Positions 6,093 to 13,790 of a DNA stretch of 26,494 bases are shown here, piece after piece. The position numbers and the translations under genes are program-made. Source of the DNA: an uncultured Oscillospiraceae bacterium. GTDB taxonomy: Bacteria > Bacillota > Clostridia > Oscillospirales > Oscillospiraceae. The stretch covers positions 1 to 26,494 of the forward strand of contig CAKTNN010000030.1 of assembly GCA_934589065.1 (NCBI GenBank), written 5' to 3'. Within the stretch, counting starts at the first letter, position 1; every line of letters starts with the position of its first letter. Below the pieces are notes generated by a model, which was not told where the DNA came from, searched no databases, and worked only from the letters and a program-made list of their open reading frames with translations.

Positions 6093-7222
6093 GTGCGTTT
6101 TCCTGCCGTTTCCAGAAGCATCTGCTCCATTTTCTCCATGCACATCCGCTGGTCAAACCGACCGGCGGCGTTTTCGGCGTAGGCCTTGCTCCATTTGGCC
6201 CGCTCCTGGGGATGCTCCAGCCACCAGTCGATCTTTTCTGCCAGGTCGCCGGGGTCACGGTAGTGGAACAGGCTCTTGTCCGTCAGGGCGTAGTCCTTGG
6301 TGGCGCACCGGGGAGAGTCGGAAATGATGGGAACCAGCCCGCAGTTCAGAGCCTCCAGACAGGAAATTCCCTCGGCTTCGATAATGGCGGGGTGAACATA
6401 CAGGTCTGCATAGTTCAGAATATCCACCATTTCCCCGTGGGGGTGGAAGCCGAAAATAGGGGGAGTCGGCAGCTTTTGGCAGAACTTTTTCAGCGCCTTT
6501 TCCCGGGGGCCGGAGCCTGCCAGAATCAGCTGGATGCGATCCCGGTATTTGGAGCGGTTTACCGCCTCAATAAGCACCGGGTGGCCTTTTTCCTTGGAGT
6601 AGCGCCCGGTGGTGAGGATCACGAATTTATCCTGCATCTTTTGGGGCTTTTCCGCAGGGCGGGGCTGAAAGGTGCTGTTTACGCCGTTGGAAATGACGTA
6701 GCCGTTGGTTTTGCCGTACATCTTTTCGTACAGATCCCGCAGAAATTGGGTGGGGTAGTGGATAGCGTCCACCTGACGGTAGGCCTTGGAAAAGTAGGCG
6801 TAGATGGCCCGGTTTGCCGGGGCGCAGTTCTGCAGGAATACGTGGCTGCTGACGTTCTCCGCCATGACGTGGAAGCCGGAGCTTACGGGGATGCCCTGCT
6901 GCTTGGCAAGGTAGATTGTCCGCCGTCCCAGGGGGAAGGGCAGCATCACGTGGACAATGTCCGCATCCCGGATGGCCCGGGAAATCACGGAATCCTCCGG
7001 CTTTGCCAGGGAAACGCCGTTGCTGGCAACGTAGCCGTTAAAAATGCCCAGATCCCAGGTGGGCACCACCGCGTAGCCGGGCAGCCCAAGCTTATCCTGA
7101 TCCGGACACAGAACCGTTACCTGATGCCCTTTTTCCTTGAGATAGCCGATGAGATTCATGGCAGCCAGGGTGGTGCCGTTGTTGGCTTCCCCCAGAACAT
7201 CGCAGACAATGGTAATATTCAT
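6077..7222 (-). CDS. Family 4 glycosyltransferase (GT-B fold)
   Basis: This 381-residue cytoplasmic or membrane-associated enzyme transfers a sugar from a nucleotide-sugar donor. The N-terminal domain starts MNITIVCDVLGEANNGTT with the glycine-rich acceptor region; the C-terminal donor domain has FVILTTGRYSKEKGHPVLIEA and the E-x7-E motif within HPAIIEAEGISCLEALNCG. Its sequence layout resembles monoglucosyl-diacylglycerol or mannosyl transferases, and the overlapping acyltransferase-like gene supports a glycolipid role, but this is inference. AAGGAGA lies upstream of the ATG at 7222. The much longer open frame upstream has no family similarity and crosses the promoter region, so it was not used. 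Confidence 0.9.
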   Translation of the reverse strand: MNITIVCDVLGEANNGTTLAAMNLIGYLKEKGHQVTVLCPDQDKLGLPGYAVVPTWDLGIFNGYVASNGVSLAKPEDSVISRAIRDADIVHVMLPFPLGRRTIYLAKQQGIPVSSGFHVMAENVSSHVFLQNCAPANRAIYAYFSKAYRQVDAIHYPTQFLRDLYEKMYGKTNGYVISNGVNSTFQPRPAEKPQKMQDKFVILTTGRYSKEKGHPVLIEAVNRSKYRDRIQLILAGSGPREKALKKFCQKLPTPPIFGFHPHGEMVDILNYADLYVHPAIIEAEGISCLEALNCGLVPIISDSPRCATKDYALTDKSLFHYRDPGDLAEKIDWWLEHPQERAKWSKAYAENAAGRFDQRMCMEKMEQMLLETAGKRTCPEK

Positions 7223-7268
7223 GGTTGCGGTTCTCTCCTTGTATCCATAGTGACTATAGTATAGCGCC

Positions 7269-7282
7269 CGTTTGTAAACGGA
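7269..7282. promoter_or_regulatory. Short palindrome upstream of the glycosyltransferase -10 region (possible operator)
   Basis: CCGTTT and AAACGG flank a GT centre, placed 5-10 bases upstream of overlapping -10-like boxes on the minus strand. The position would suit a regulator, but no binding protein is known. Confidence 0.25.
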
Positions 7283-7488
7283 TGCTAAACAGAGAACACG
7301 GGTATTTTGCGCATTTTCTATTCTTTGTAACAAAAGGCGGAGCCGCCGAAGGGGTATTTCGGCGGCCCCTATAGGAAAGAGAAGAGAGAGAAATACATTC
7401 TGTACTGCAACACGCAGCGTGTCCAAAGAAATCCCGGCATCCTTACGCCTATGGAGAAGCACACGACGTTACTGGCGGCATAACAAAA

Positions 7489-7536
7489 CCCATCCAATAT
7501 GTGTACTTGCTCCGGCAAGCACACATATTGGATGGG
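7489..7536 (-). terminator. Long-stem terminator of the AraC-family gene
   Basis: Arms 7489-7510 and 7515-7536 pair over 22 positions with one mismatch and a 4-base loop. On the minus strand the stem ends in GGG followed by TTTTGTTAT, so it should stop transcription from the AraC gene about 90 bases after its stop codon. The stem is unusually long. Confidence 0.75.
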
Positions 7537-7625
7537 TGCCACAGCGCCGCAGCTCTGTGAACGTTTCGTTCATTATTTCGCTGCCTACTTGACGGGGCGC
7601 AGTTCAAGGGCCGGGGGAAATGAAT

Positions 7626-8774
7626 TTATCTTACCGAGCGGGCGTATTCCGTGGGGGTAATGCCGAATTTCTCCTTGAACTGGCGGGAGAAGTGGTGCAC
7701 GGTGGAATACTGCAGTGCGGCAGCAATTTCCGTAAAGTTCAGGTTGTTCTCCCGGATCATCTGCTTGCTCTCCTGGAGCTTGATGCGGCGGATGTATTCG
7801 CCGGGGGAAATCTGCAAATTCTTCTGGAACAGCACCGTCAGATAGCTGGGGCTGACATCCACCTGCTGGGCAATCAGCCGAACGGAGAGCTTTTCCCGGA
7901 TGTGGGCGGAAATATACTGCTGGGCGTGGCGGATAATTTCGTTTTCGGAGTGGATGGTGTTGGTGCCCTGGAGCTTGCTGCCGGTGGGGCTTACGGTTTC
8001 CCGGAGCAGAACCAGCAAAAGCATGGTCAGCTGCGCCATGATCATGTCGGAAACAAAGGGATCCCGGCGCTCCTGGGTGCGCAGCATTTGCTGCAGCAGG
8101 GTGACGGCCTCCTGAGGGACGGAGAGCTTCCGGTTATAAAGGCTGGATAGGTTGCCCCCGTCTAAGTCAAAGGAAACGGTGACAAACCGGGGGGCAACGC
8201 CGATGTCGGCATACTGCATATGCCACTGACCGGGGGCATAGACCATCGCTTCACCCTGATGCAAAAGCCAATCCTGCCCATCGGCTACCGAGTGCAGGCT
8301 GCCCTGATCCACATAAGTCAGCTCCGGCATATGGTGAGACTCGCCGGGGAAGAGGAAGCCCTGCTCCTTTTCCTGATAGAAGAAGGTGTAAATACCGGCA
8401 ACCCGCAGCTGGGCATCGATGCGCAGATTCCGGATGGCGGTGGAGCCCACCCGCTCCGGCGGAACTTCGGCGGAGAGAATGACGGAAGCCTCCTCTTTAT
8501 ATACGCTCAGAGAGAAGAAAATATCCCGACGGATACGGACGGTTTTGTCCAGATAAAAGTGCTGATAGTTTTCCCCGTCCTTGCTGACGGAGAGCACGCA
8601 CATATCGCCGGTGCAGTTGAGCATGGTGTCGCACTTGGCTTGGTAGATGGAGGCTTCCATCTGGGTCAGTTTCATGCGGGAGGCATTTTTGGGCGCAGGC
8701 TGGCCCGGCTGGGCCCGCTCCGGCAGAACGGTGCCGAAGCCCTGAAAGGTTACCTGGTTCAGGTTTTTGATCAC
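7626..8774 (-). CDS. AraC-family transcriptional regulator with N-terminal cupin-like sensor
   Basis: This 382-residue protein has a C-terminal AraC/XylS DNA-binding domain with two helix-turn-helix units (VRLIAQQVDVSPSYLTVLFQ, and FTEIAAALQYSTVHHFSRQF followed by KEKFGITPTEYARS). A beta-rich cupin-like ligand domain lies in the middle (ELTYVDQGSLHSV, LLHQGEAMVYAPGQWHMQY). An extra N-terminal segment of about 150 residues precedes it. A GTG at 8774 is taken as start because GGAGGAAGGAG lies just upstream; the longer frame to 9038 crosses the promoter. Family members usually activate sugar-use or stress genes on binding a small ligand. No adjacent catabolic operon indicates the target. Confidence 0.85.
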   Translation of the reverse strand: MIKNLNQVTFQGFGTVLPERAQPGQPAPKNASRMKLTQMEASIYQAKCDTMLNCTGDMCVLSVSKDGENYQHFYLDKTVRIRRDIFFSLSVYKEEASVILSAEVPPERVGSTAIRNLRIDAQLRVAGIYTFFYQEKEQGFLFPGESHHMPELTYVDQGSLHSVADGQDWLLHQGEAMVYAPGQWHMQYADIGVAPRFVTVSFDLDGGNLSSLYNRKLSVPQEAVTLLQQMLRTQERRDPFVSDMIMAQLTMLLLVLLRETVSPTGSKLQGTNTIHSENEIIRHAQQYISAHIREKLSVRLIAQQVDVSPSYLTVLFQKNLQISPGEYIRRIKLQESKQMIRENNLNFTEIAAALQYSTVHHFSRQFKEKFGITPTEYARSVR

Positions 8775-8865
8775 GGCGGAATGCTCCTTCCTCCCGGACG
8801 CGCCTTGCGTCCGGACAATACGGTATGAAAGTCCCCAAAGGGGCAAATGGTAAATTGACGGTAAT

Positions 8866-8894
8866 ATTATACAGGATACAATAGAAAATGGCAA
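8866..8894 (-). promoter_or_regulatory. Promoter of the AraC-family gene
   Basis: On the minus strand TTGCCA (8894-8889) and a perfect TATAAT (8871-8866) are 17 bases apart. The leader to the GTG start is about 85 bases and carries a hairpin next to the ribosome site. Confidence 0.7.
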
Positions 8895-9130
8895 ATGATT
8901 AATATACAAATTTTGAGAATTCTTTTCGTACACAATGTCGAGAAGGACATTAAGAGGAAAAGTGTCCCGAAAGCCTTTGCAAAGAAAACAAATGGATGTA
9001 CACAATTCGATTGCAAAAAGACTTTGTGCGGCCTTCACAAAAGTGGGCCGTTTCTTTTGTGTGTTTTGCCAGAAAATTCATTTGTCTGTCATTGGAAATA
9101 CGCTTCGTTGCATTTTGACGAAAATAAACG

Positions 9131-9159
9131 TTGAAATCTGTGCTCCTTTCGTGTATAAT
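9131..9159 (+). promoter_or_regulatory. Promoter of the EF-G-like gene
   Basis: TTGAAA (9131-9136) and a perfect TATAAT (9154-9159) are separated by 17 bases. Confidence 0.75.
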
Positions 9160-9239
9160 GTCACTGTTCGAGTCTTGCGACCTTCGGATGAATTCACCTC
9201 TGGAAGGCAGACGCTTTCCCGAAAGGAGCTATTTTCGCT

Positions 9240-11303
9240 ATGTACACTGTTAACGCTATCCGTAACATCTGCCTGTTGGGCCACAGCGGCAGCGGCAAGT
9301 CCGCCCTGGCAGAGAGCCTGCTGTATATGACCGGCGCCATTGACCGTATGGGTAAAAACGCCGACGGAAATACCGTCAGCGATTATGATCCTGAGGAGAT
9401 CCGCCGTAATATTTCTATTTCTACTTCCGTAATTCCCGTAGAGTATCACAACACCAAAATCAACATTTTGGATACTCCGGGCGGCTTCGATTTTTCCGGA
9501 GCCGTGATGGAGGCCCTGCGGGCTTCCGATGCCGCTATCCTGGTGCTGTCTGCCAAGGATGGCATTACCGTCGGTTTTGAAAAGGCCTGGGCCTACTGCG
9601 AAGAGCGGAATATGCCCCGGTTTGTCTATATCTCCAAGGTGGACGAGGATAATTCCGATTACAATGCCACCTTCAATTCCCTCCGGGAAAAGTACGGCAA
9701 TAAGATCGCCCCTGTCATCGTTCCTATCTGGGACGGCGGGCACAAGGTTACCGGCATCATCGATGTGCTCAATAAGCGGGCCTACGAGATGCAGAACCTG
9801 AAGCGTGTGGAAATCGAGGTTCCCGAGGATAAGGCCTCCGTCGTTGTGGAGTTTAATGACGCATTGAAGGAAGCCGTTGCCGAGACGGACGAAGAGCTCA
9901 TGAACCGCTTCTTTGAGGGCGAGGATTTTACTTACCGGGAAATGATCACGGGCCTGCACCAGGGCGTGAAGGAGCTGAGCCTGTTCCCCGTGTTCTGCGG
10001 CTCTGCCGTTACCTGCCTGGGCAGCCTGATGCTCATGGATCACATCGTAGATCTGCTGCCCAACCCCGTAGAGGGCAACTATCACAAGGCCGTAAACAGC
10101 GAAGGCGGCGTGGAGGAATTTGTGGTTTCTCCCGGCGGCGTGCCCGCAGCCTTTGTGTGGAAGACCGTTTCCGATCAGTTCGGCAAGTATTCCTTTATTA
10201 AGGTTCTATCCGGCGAAATCACCCCGGATACCACCCTGGTCAATTCCCGCACCGGCGAGACGGAAAAGCTGGGCCGTATGTATGTGATGTGCGGCAAGAA
10301 GAATACGGAAGTCAAGGCCCTGGCCTGCGGCGATATCGGCGCCATCGGCAAGATGGATAAGGTCAAGACCGGCGATACCCTCTGTGACCCCAGAAAGGTG
10401 GTCAGCCTGAAACAGATTCCCTATCCCCATGCCTGCTACTCTATGGCAATCGCCCCCAAGGTGCGCGGTCAGGAGGAAAAGGTCGGCACCGGCCTGAACC
10501 GGCTGAACGAGGAAGATCCCTCCTTCACCGTATACAATAACCCCGAAACCAAGCAGCTCATCGTCTCCGGCACCGGCGACCAGCAGCTGGATGTGCTGGT
10601 TTCCAAGCTGAAGACCCGCTTCGGTGTGGACGCCGTGCTCACCACGCCTAAGGTTGCTTACCGGGAAAAGATCAAGAAGACCGTCCAGGCCCACGGGCGG
10701 CACAAGAAGCAGACCGGCGGCTCCGGTCAGTTCGGCGACGTGTGGATCCGCTTCGAGCCCCAGGAGGAGCAGGACGGTATGATTTTCGCGGAAGAGGTCT
10801 TCGGCGGCTCCGTGCCCAAGAACTTCTATCCGGCAGTTGAAAAGGGCATTCAGGAAGCCGTTCAGAAGGGCCCCCTGGCAGGCTACCCCATGGTCAACCT
10901 GAAAGCCGTGCTGTACGATGGCTCCTACCACCCTGTAGACTCCAACGAAATGGCCTTTAAGATGGCGGCAATTCTGGCATTCAAGGAAGCAATGCCCAAT
11001 GCCGGCGCAACCCTCCTGGAGCCCATTGGCTCTTTGAAGGTCACCATCCCCGACAGCTACATGGGCGATGTCATCGGCGACCTGAACAAGCGCCGGGGCC
11101 GCGTGATGGGTATGAACCCCGATGGCAAGGGCGACACCGTTGTGGAAGCGGAAGTGCCCATGGCAGAGATGGGCTCCTACGCCATCGACCTGCGTGCGAT
11201 GACCCAGGCCAGAGGCTCCTTCGAGCTGAATTTTGAACGCTATGAGGAAGTGCCAAAGGCCAACCAGGCAAAGATCATTGCCGACGCCAAGGCTAACGAG
11301 TAA
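9240..11303 (+). CDS. Elongation factor G-like translational GTPase (paralogue class)
   Basis: This 687-residue cytoplasmic protein has the full EF-G domain order: G domain, domain II, III, IV (GSYHPVDSNEMAFKMAA) and V. The P-loop GHSGSGKS (14-21) is intact. Two canonical GTPase motifs differ from housekeeping EF-G: switch II reads DTPGGFDF (78-85) instead of DTPGHVDF, so the catalytic His is replaced, and the guanine-specificity motif reads SKVD (132-135) instead of NKxD. These changes mark the EF-G-like paralogue family widespread in Clostridia, whose exact role is not settled. The true fusA would be expected beside rpsL/rpsG/tuf, not here. AAAGGAG lies upstream of the ATG. It is alone between its own promoter and a terminator. 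Confidence 0.93.
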   Translation: MYTVNAIRNICLLGHSGSGKSALAESLLYMTGAIDRMGKNADGNTVSDYDPEEIRRNISISTSVIPVEYHNTKINILDTPGGFDFSGAVMEALRASDAAILVLSAKDGITVGFEKAWAYCEERNMPRFVYISKVDEDNSDYNATFNSLREKYGNKIAPVIVPIWDGGHKVTGIIDVLNKRAYEMQNLKRVEIEVPEDKASVVVEFNDALKEAVAETDEELMNRFFEGEDFTYREMITGLHQGVKELSLFPVFCGSAVTCLGSLMLMDHIVDLLPNPVEGNYHKAVNSEGGVEEFVVSPGGVPAAFVWKTVSDQFGKYSFIKVLSGEITPDTTLVNSRTGETEKLGRMYVMCGKKNTEVKALACGDIGAIGKMDKVKTGDTLCDPRKVVSLKQIPYPHACYSMAIAPKVRGQEEKVGTGLNRLNEEDPSFTVYNNPETKQLIVSGTGDQQLDVLVSKLKTRFGVDAVLTTPKVAYREKIKKTVQAHGRHKKQTGGSGQFGDVWIRFEPQEEQDGMIFAEEVFGGSVPKNFYPAVEKGIQEAVQKGPLAGYPMVNLKAVLYDGSYHPVDSNEMAFKMAAILAFKEAMPNAGATLLEPIGSLKVTIPDSYMGDVIGDLNKRRGRVMGMNPDGKGDTVVEAEVPMAEMGSYAIDLRAMTQARGSFELNFERYEEVPKANQAKIIADAKANE

Positions 11304-11310
11304 AGCTTTT

Positions 11311-11340
11311 CCCCTCCCGACCTTGTTCGGGAGGGGCTTT
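11311..11340 (+). terminator. Terminator of the EF-G-like gene
   Basis: A perfect 10-bp stem (11311-11320 with 11327-11336) with a 6-base loop lies 7 bases after the stop codon. The T-tract is short (CTTTCT). Confidence 0.85.
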
Positions 11341-11362
11341 CTGCATCTGGGGCGGCTTCCCA

Positions 11363-11391
11363 TTGACAAATCCTCCTGGGCCGGATACAAT
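11363..11391 (+). promoter_or_regulatory. Promoter of the YitT-MBOAT-SGNH-Nudix gene run
   Basis: A perfect TTGACA (11363-11368) and TACAAT (11386-11391) are separated by 17 bases. It is the only strong promoter seen before the four genes that follow. Confidence 0.75.
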
Positions 11392-11437
11392 AAAAACGTT
11401 TTCTGCGATTTTTTTACGGGGCTTTGGAGGAAAAAGA

Positions 11438-12325
11438 ATGATCGGGAAGCTAAAGAAGAGTCTGCCGGATTTCCTGGCAATCGTCCTGGGAAATCTATTG
11501 TATGCACTGGTGGTTGCGCTGTTTATTCTGCCGGGGGAGCTGGTCAGCTGCGGCACAACGGGCCTTTCCCTGGTTGCAAGAGCATTGTGGGGCATCCCGG
11601 TATCCGTTTTTGTGCTGGTATTCAATGTTTTTATGCTGGCGTTGGGCTGGCTGGTGCTGGGCAGAAAATTTGCCATGACCACGGTGCTCAGTTCCTTCCT
11701 GTATCCTGTGTTCCTGCGGCTGTGCCAGGCGCTCCTGGGGGATATGGTGATTACCCATAGCCTGCTTCTGTGCAGCATTTTTGGCGGCATGGGCCTGGGG
11801 ATTGCCCTGGGCATTGTGATTCGGGCAGGCGCTTCCACAGGCGGCATGGATATTCCGCCTCTGATTCTCAAAAAGCTGGCGGGCATTCCCGTGCCTGTGA
11901 GCCTGTGGCTTTTTGACTTTGCCATTATGCTGACTCAGCTGCTCTTCCACACCCCGGAGGAGCTCCTTTACGGCATTCTTATGCTGATTGCCGTGAATTA
12001 CACCCTGAATAAAACCCTCCTTGCCGGTACGGGCCGGACGGAAATCAAGATCATCAGCGAGCAGGCCCGGCGGATCGCCGACAGCATCCTCATCAATGCC
12101 GACCGGGGAGTGACCCTCCTCCAGGGGGAGGGCGGATATCTCCGTGCCCAGACCCAGGTGGTGCTCAGTGTGGTATCCACCAAGGAGCTCCATCGGGTGC
12201 AGCGTCTGGCCCGGGAGATTGATCCGGAGTGCTTTATGATCGTCACCCAGGTTACCGAGGTTTGGGGCCGGGGCTTCTCCTTCAGCAAAGAGCATAAGCC
12301 TAAGTCGGAAATGAACCAGGGATAA
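11438..12325 (+). CDS. YitT family membrane protein (DUF161 + DUF2179)
   Basis: This 295-residue integral membrane protein has about five to six hydrophobic segments in residues 10-195, with the family signature RAGASTGGMDIPPLILKK. The C-terminal cytoplasmic DUF2179 domain (about 205-290) is recognisable by GVTLLQGEGGY and DPECFMIVTQVTEVWGRGF. Family members are common in Firmicutes, often in several copies; no transport substrate is established. The start at 11438 is chosen because GGAGG lies at 11426-11430; an upstream in-frame ATG at 11362 overlaps the promoter. The MBOAT gene follows after 13 bases, so it is probably co-transcribed with the acyltransfer genes. Confidence 0.92.
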   Translation: MIGKLKKSLPDFLAIVLGNLLYALVVALFILPGELVSCGTTGLSLVARALWGIPVSVFVLVFNVFMLALGWLVLGRKFAMTTVLSSFLYPVFLRLCQALLGDMVITHSLLLCSIFGGMGLGIALGIVIRAGASTGGMDIPPLILKKLAGIPVPVSLWLFDFAIMLTQLLFHTPEELLYGILMLIAVNYTLNKTLLAGTGRTEIKIISEQARRIADSILINADRGVTLLQGEGGYLRAQTQVVLSVVSTKELHRVQRLAREIDPECFMIVTQVTEVWGRGFSFSKEHKPKSEMNQG

Positions 12326-12338
12326 GGGGGAAACGGAT

Positions 12339-13781
12339 ATGCAGTACAGTACCTATCTGTTCATCCTTGCGGCGCTCCCTCTGACGGTATGCGCGTATTT
12401 CCTCTTTGCCCGCCTGGGGCAGAGGGCAGCAAATCTTTTCTTGATTGGGGCATCCCTGGCACTGTACGCCTGGGGAGGCTGGAAAAGCCTTGCGTGCCTG
12501 TGTGCCGGAATTGGGGTAAATATCGCGCTGCTTAAGGCGATGAAGCGGTGGGAAAGCCGGAAAAAGGTCTTCCTGCTGCTGGGCATTGCCTTTCATGTGG
12601 GGCTGCTGTTTGTCTTCAAGTACTTAAATTTTGCGGTGGAGACGGCACTTCTGCTGCTGCACAGAGCGGCGTATCTGCCGAGCCTTGCGCTGCCCCTGGG
12701 CATCAGCTTTTTTACCTTTCAGCAGATTGCCTACCTGGTGGATGCCTCCCGCGGGGAGCGGGAAGCGGACAGCTTTTTGGACTATGTGCTGTATGTGGTG
12801 TATTTTCCGAAGCTCATCATGGGGCCCATTGCTCCGGCGGAGCAGCTGATTCCCCAGTTTCACCGGCAGGAGAATCTGCGCTTTTCACAGGAGAATTTCA
12901 CCGCTGGCATCCAGCAGTTCGTCCTGGGGCTTGCCAAAAAGGCAGTTCTGGCGGATACCTTTGCCGCTGCGGCGGTATTTTTAACCGGGGAAGAGGCCAG
13001 CTCCGTAGAGCTGATCCTGATGGCGTTTGCCTATACCTTCCAGATTTATTTTGATTTCAGCGGCTACAGCGATATGGCCCTGGGCTTTTCCAGAATGCTG
13101 AATATCCGGCTGCCCATGAATTTTGACTCCCCCTATAAAGCCTTGTCCATCCGGGATTTCTGGAAGCGCTGGCATATTTCTCTGACTGCCTTCCTGACAA
13201 AGTACATCTATTTTCCCCTGGGGGGCAGCCGCAAGGGAACGGCGCGCACCTATCTCAATACGCTGCTGGTTTTCCTGGTCAGCGGATTGTGGCATGGGGC
13301 GAGCTTTGGCTTTGTGCTGTGGGGCCTGCTCAACGGTCTGCTCTGCGTCCTGGAGCGGATGACGGAAAAATACCGAAAGTATCTGCCCAAGGTGCTCCAG
13401 TGGCTTTTGACCTTTACCGTGCTCAATGTCCTTTGGATGCTGTTCCAGAACGGCAGCACAACGGAGTGGATTTTCCGGCTGTCCAAAATTGCGGCCTTTT
13501 CCGGCACCAATATTTGCAGCGGATTTTACGCCCAGTTCCTCACTCCGGAAATCCGGCTGCTGCTGAAACTGTTTAACCTGGATGCGGGGGCGCTGTGGGT
13601 GCGCAGAATGGTGCTGGCGGTCTTTTACGGCGGGAGCCTTCTGCTGTGCCTGATTCCCCCAAACACCTGCCGCCGGGAATATAAGAGGACGACCCTTTCG
13701 GCAATTGCTGCGGCATTGCTGCTGGTATTCTGCCTGACTTGCCTGAGCAAGGAAGCGGTTTTTGTCTACAACCAATTCTGA
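12339..13781 (+). CDS. MBOAT family membrane O-acyltransferase (AlgI/DltB/PatA-like)
   Basis: This 480-residue polytopic membrane enzyme is of the kind that moves acyl groups across the membrane for O-acylation of extracellular polymers. Diagnostic blocks are FDFSGYSDMALG, the RDFWKRWHISLTAFLTKYIY region, and SGLWHGASFGFVLWG with the conserved catalytic His319. Length is typical of AlgI-type proteins (460-520). The SGNH-like gene begins 9 bases downstream, forming a membrane/extracellular acyltransfer pair like AlgI-AlgJ or PatA-PatB. The acceptor (cell wall, exopolysaccharide or teichoic acid) is unknown; dltA and dltC are absent nearby, so a D-alanylation role is unlikely. The ribosome site AAGGGGG precedes the ATG. 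Confidence 0.93.
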   Translation: MQYSTYLFILAALPLTVCAYFLFARLGQRAANLFLIGASLALYAWGGWKSLACLCAGIGVNIALLKAMKRWESRKKVFLLLGIAFHVGLLFVFKYLNFAVETALLLLHRAAYLPSLALPLGISFFTFQQIAYLVDASRGEREADSFLDYVLYVVYFPKLIMGPIAPAEQLIPQFHRQENLRFSQENFTAGIQQFVLGLAKKAVLADTFAAAAVFLTGEEASSVELILMAFAYTFQIYFDFSGYSDMALGFSRMLNIRLPMNFDSPYKALSIRDFWKRWHISLTAFLTKYIYFPLGGSRKGTARTYLNTLLVFLVSGLWHGASFGFVLWGLLNGLLCVLERMTEKYRKYLPKVLQWLLTFTVLNVLWMLFQNGSTTEWIFRLSKIAAFSGTNICSGFYAQFLTPEIRLLLKLFNLDAGALWVRRMVLAVFYGGSLLLCLIPPNTCRREYKRTTLSAIAAALLLVFCLTCLSKEAVFVYNQF

Positions 13782-13790
13782 GGAGAAGCT

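Larger units (their letters stand above)
7223..7625. other. Intergenic region between the glycosyltransferase and AraC genes (403 bases)
   Basis: No convincing gene is present. Both neighbours are on the minus strand. Reading the minus strand it holds the AraC terminator (7489-7536), an ACACGC/GCGTGT hairpin near 7410-7423, a second strong hairpin GCCGCCGAA/TTCGGCGGC (7342-7366) followed by CCTTTTGTTA, a 6-bp palindrome CCGTTT-GT-AAACGG (7269-7282), and TATACT/TATAGT candidate -10 boxes at 7264-7259 and 7259-7254 for the glycosyltransferase. No good -35 is seen. The hairpin-dense stretch at 7340-7490 may be a small RNA or a dispersed repeat. Confidence 0.5.
8775..9239. other. Intergenic region between divergent AraC and EF-G-like genes (465 bases)
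   Basis: The left part is the AraC leader on the minus strand, with a perfect 8-bp hairpin (8794-8801 / 8807-8814) immediately before its ribosome site, and the AraC promoter at 8866-8894. The right part is the EF-G-like promoter and its roughly 75-base leader. The middle (about 8900-9120) holds no supported gene. A CGGCC..CAC/GTG.GGCCG hairpin near 9028-9050 followed by TTTCTTTT resembles a weak plus-strand terminator without an obvious gene before it. Confidence 0.5.

Noticed and set aside
8895..9134. Plus-strand 79-codon frame in the AraC/EF-G intergenic region
   Set aside because: No ribosome site, no family resemblance, and it overlaps regulatory sequence of both neighbours.
9142..9229. 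GCTCCTTTCG (9142-9151) is an exact complement of CGAAAGGAGC (9220-9229), the ribosome site of the EF-G-like gene
   Set aside because: The first copy lies between the -35 and -10 boxes, upstream of the transcript start, so it cannot fold with the ribosome site in that mRNA. It would matter only if an upstream promoter exists.
10206..11507. 433-codon minus-strand frame opposite the EF-G-like gene
   Set aside because: It is a compositional shadow of the EF-G-like gene and crosses its terminator; no ribosome site or family similarity.
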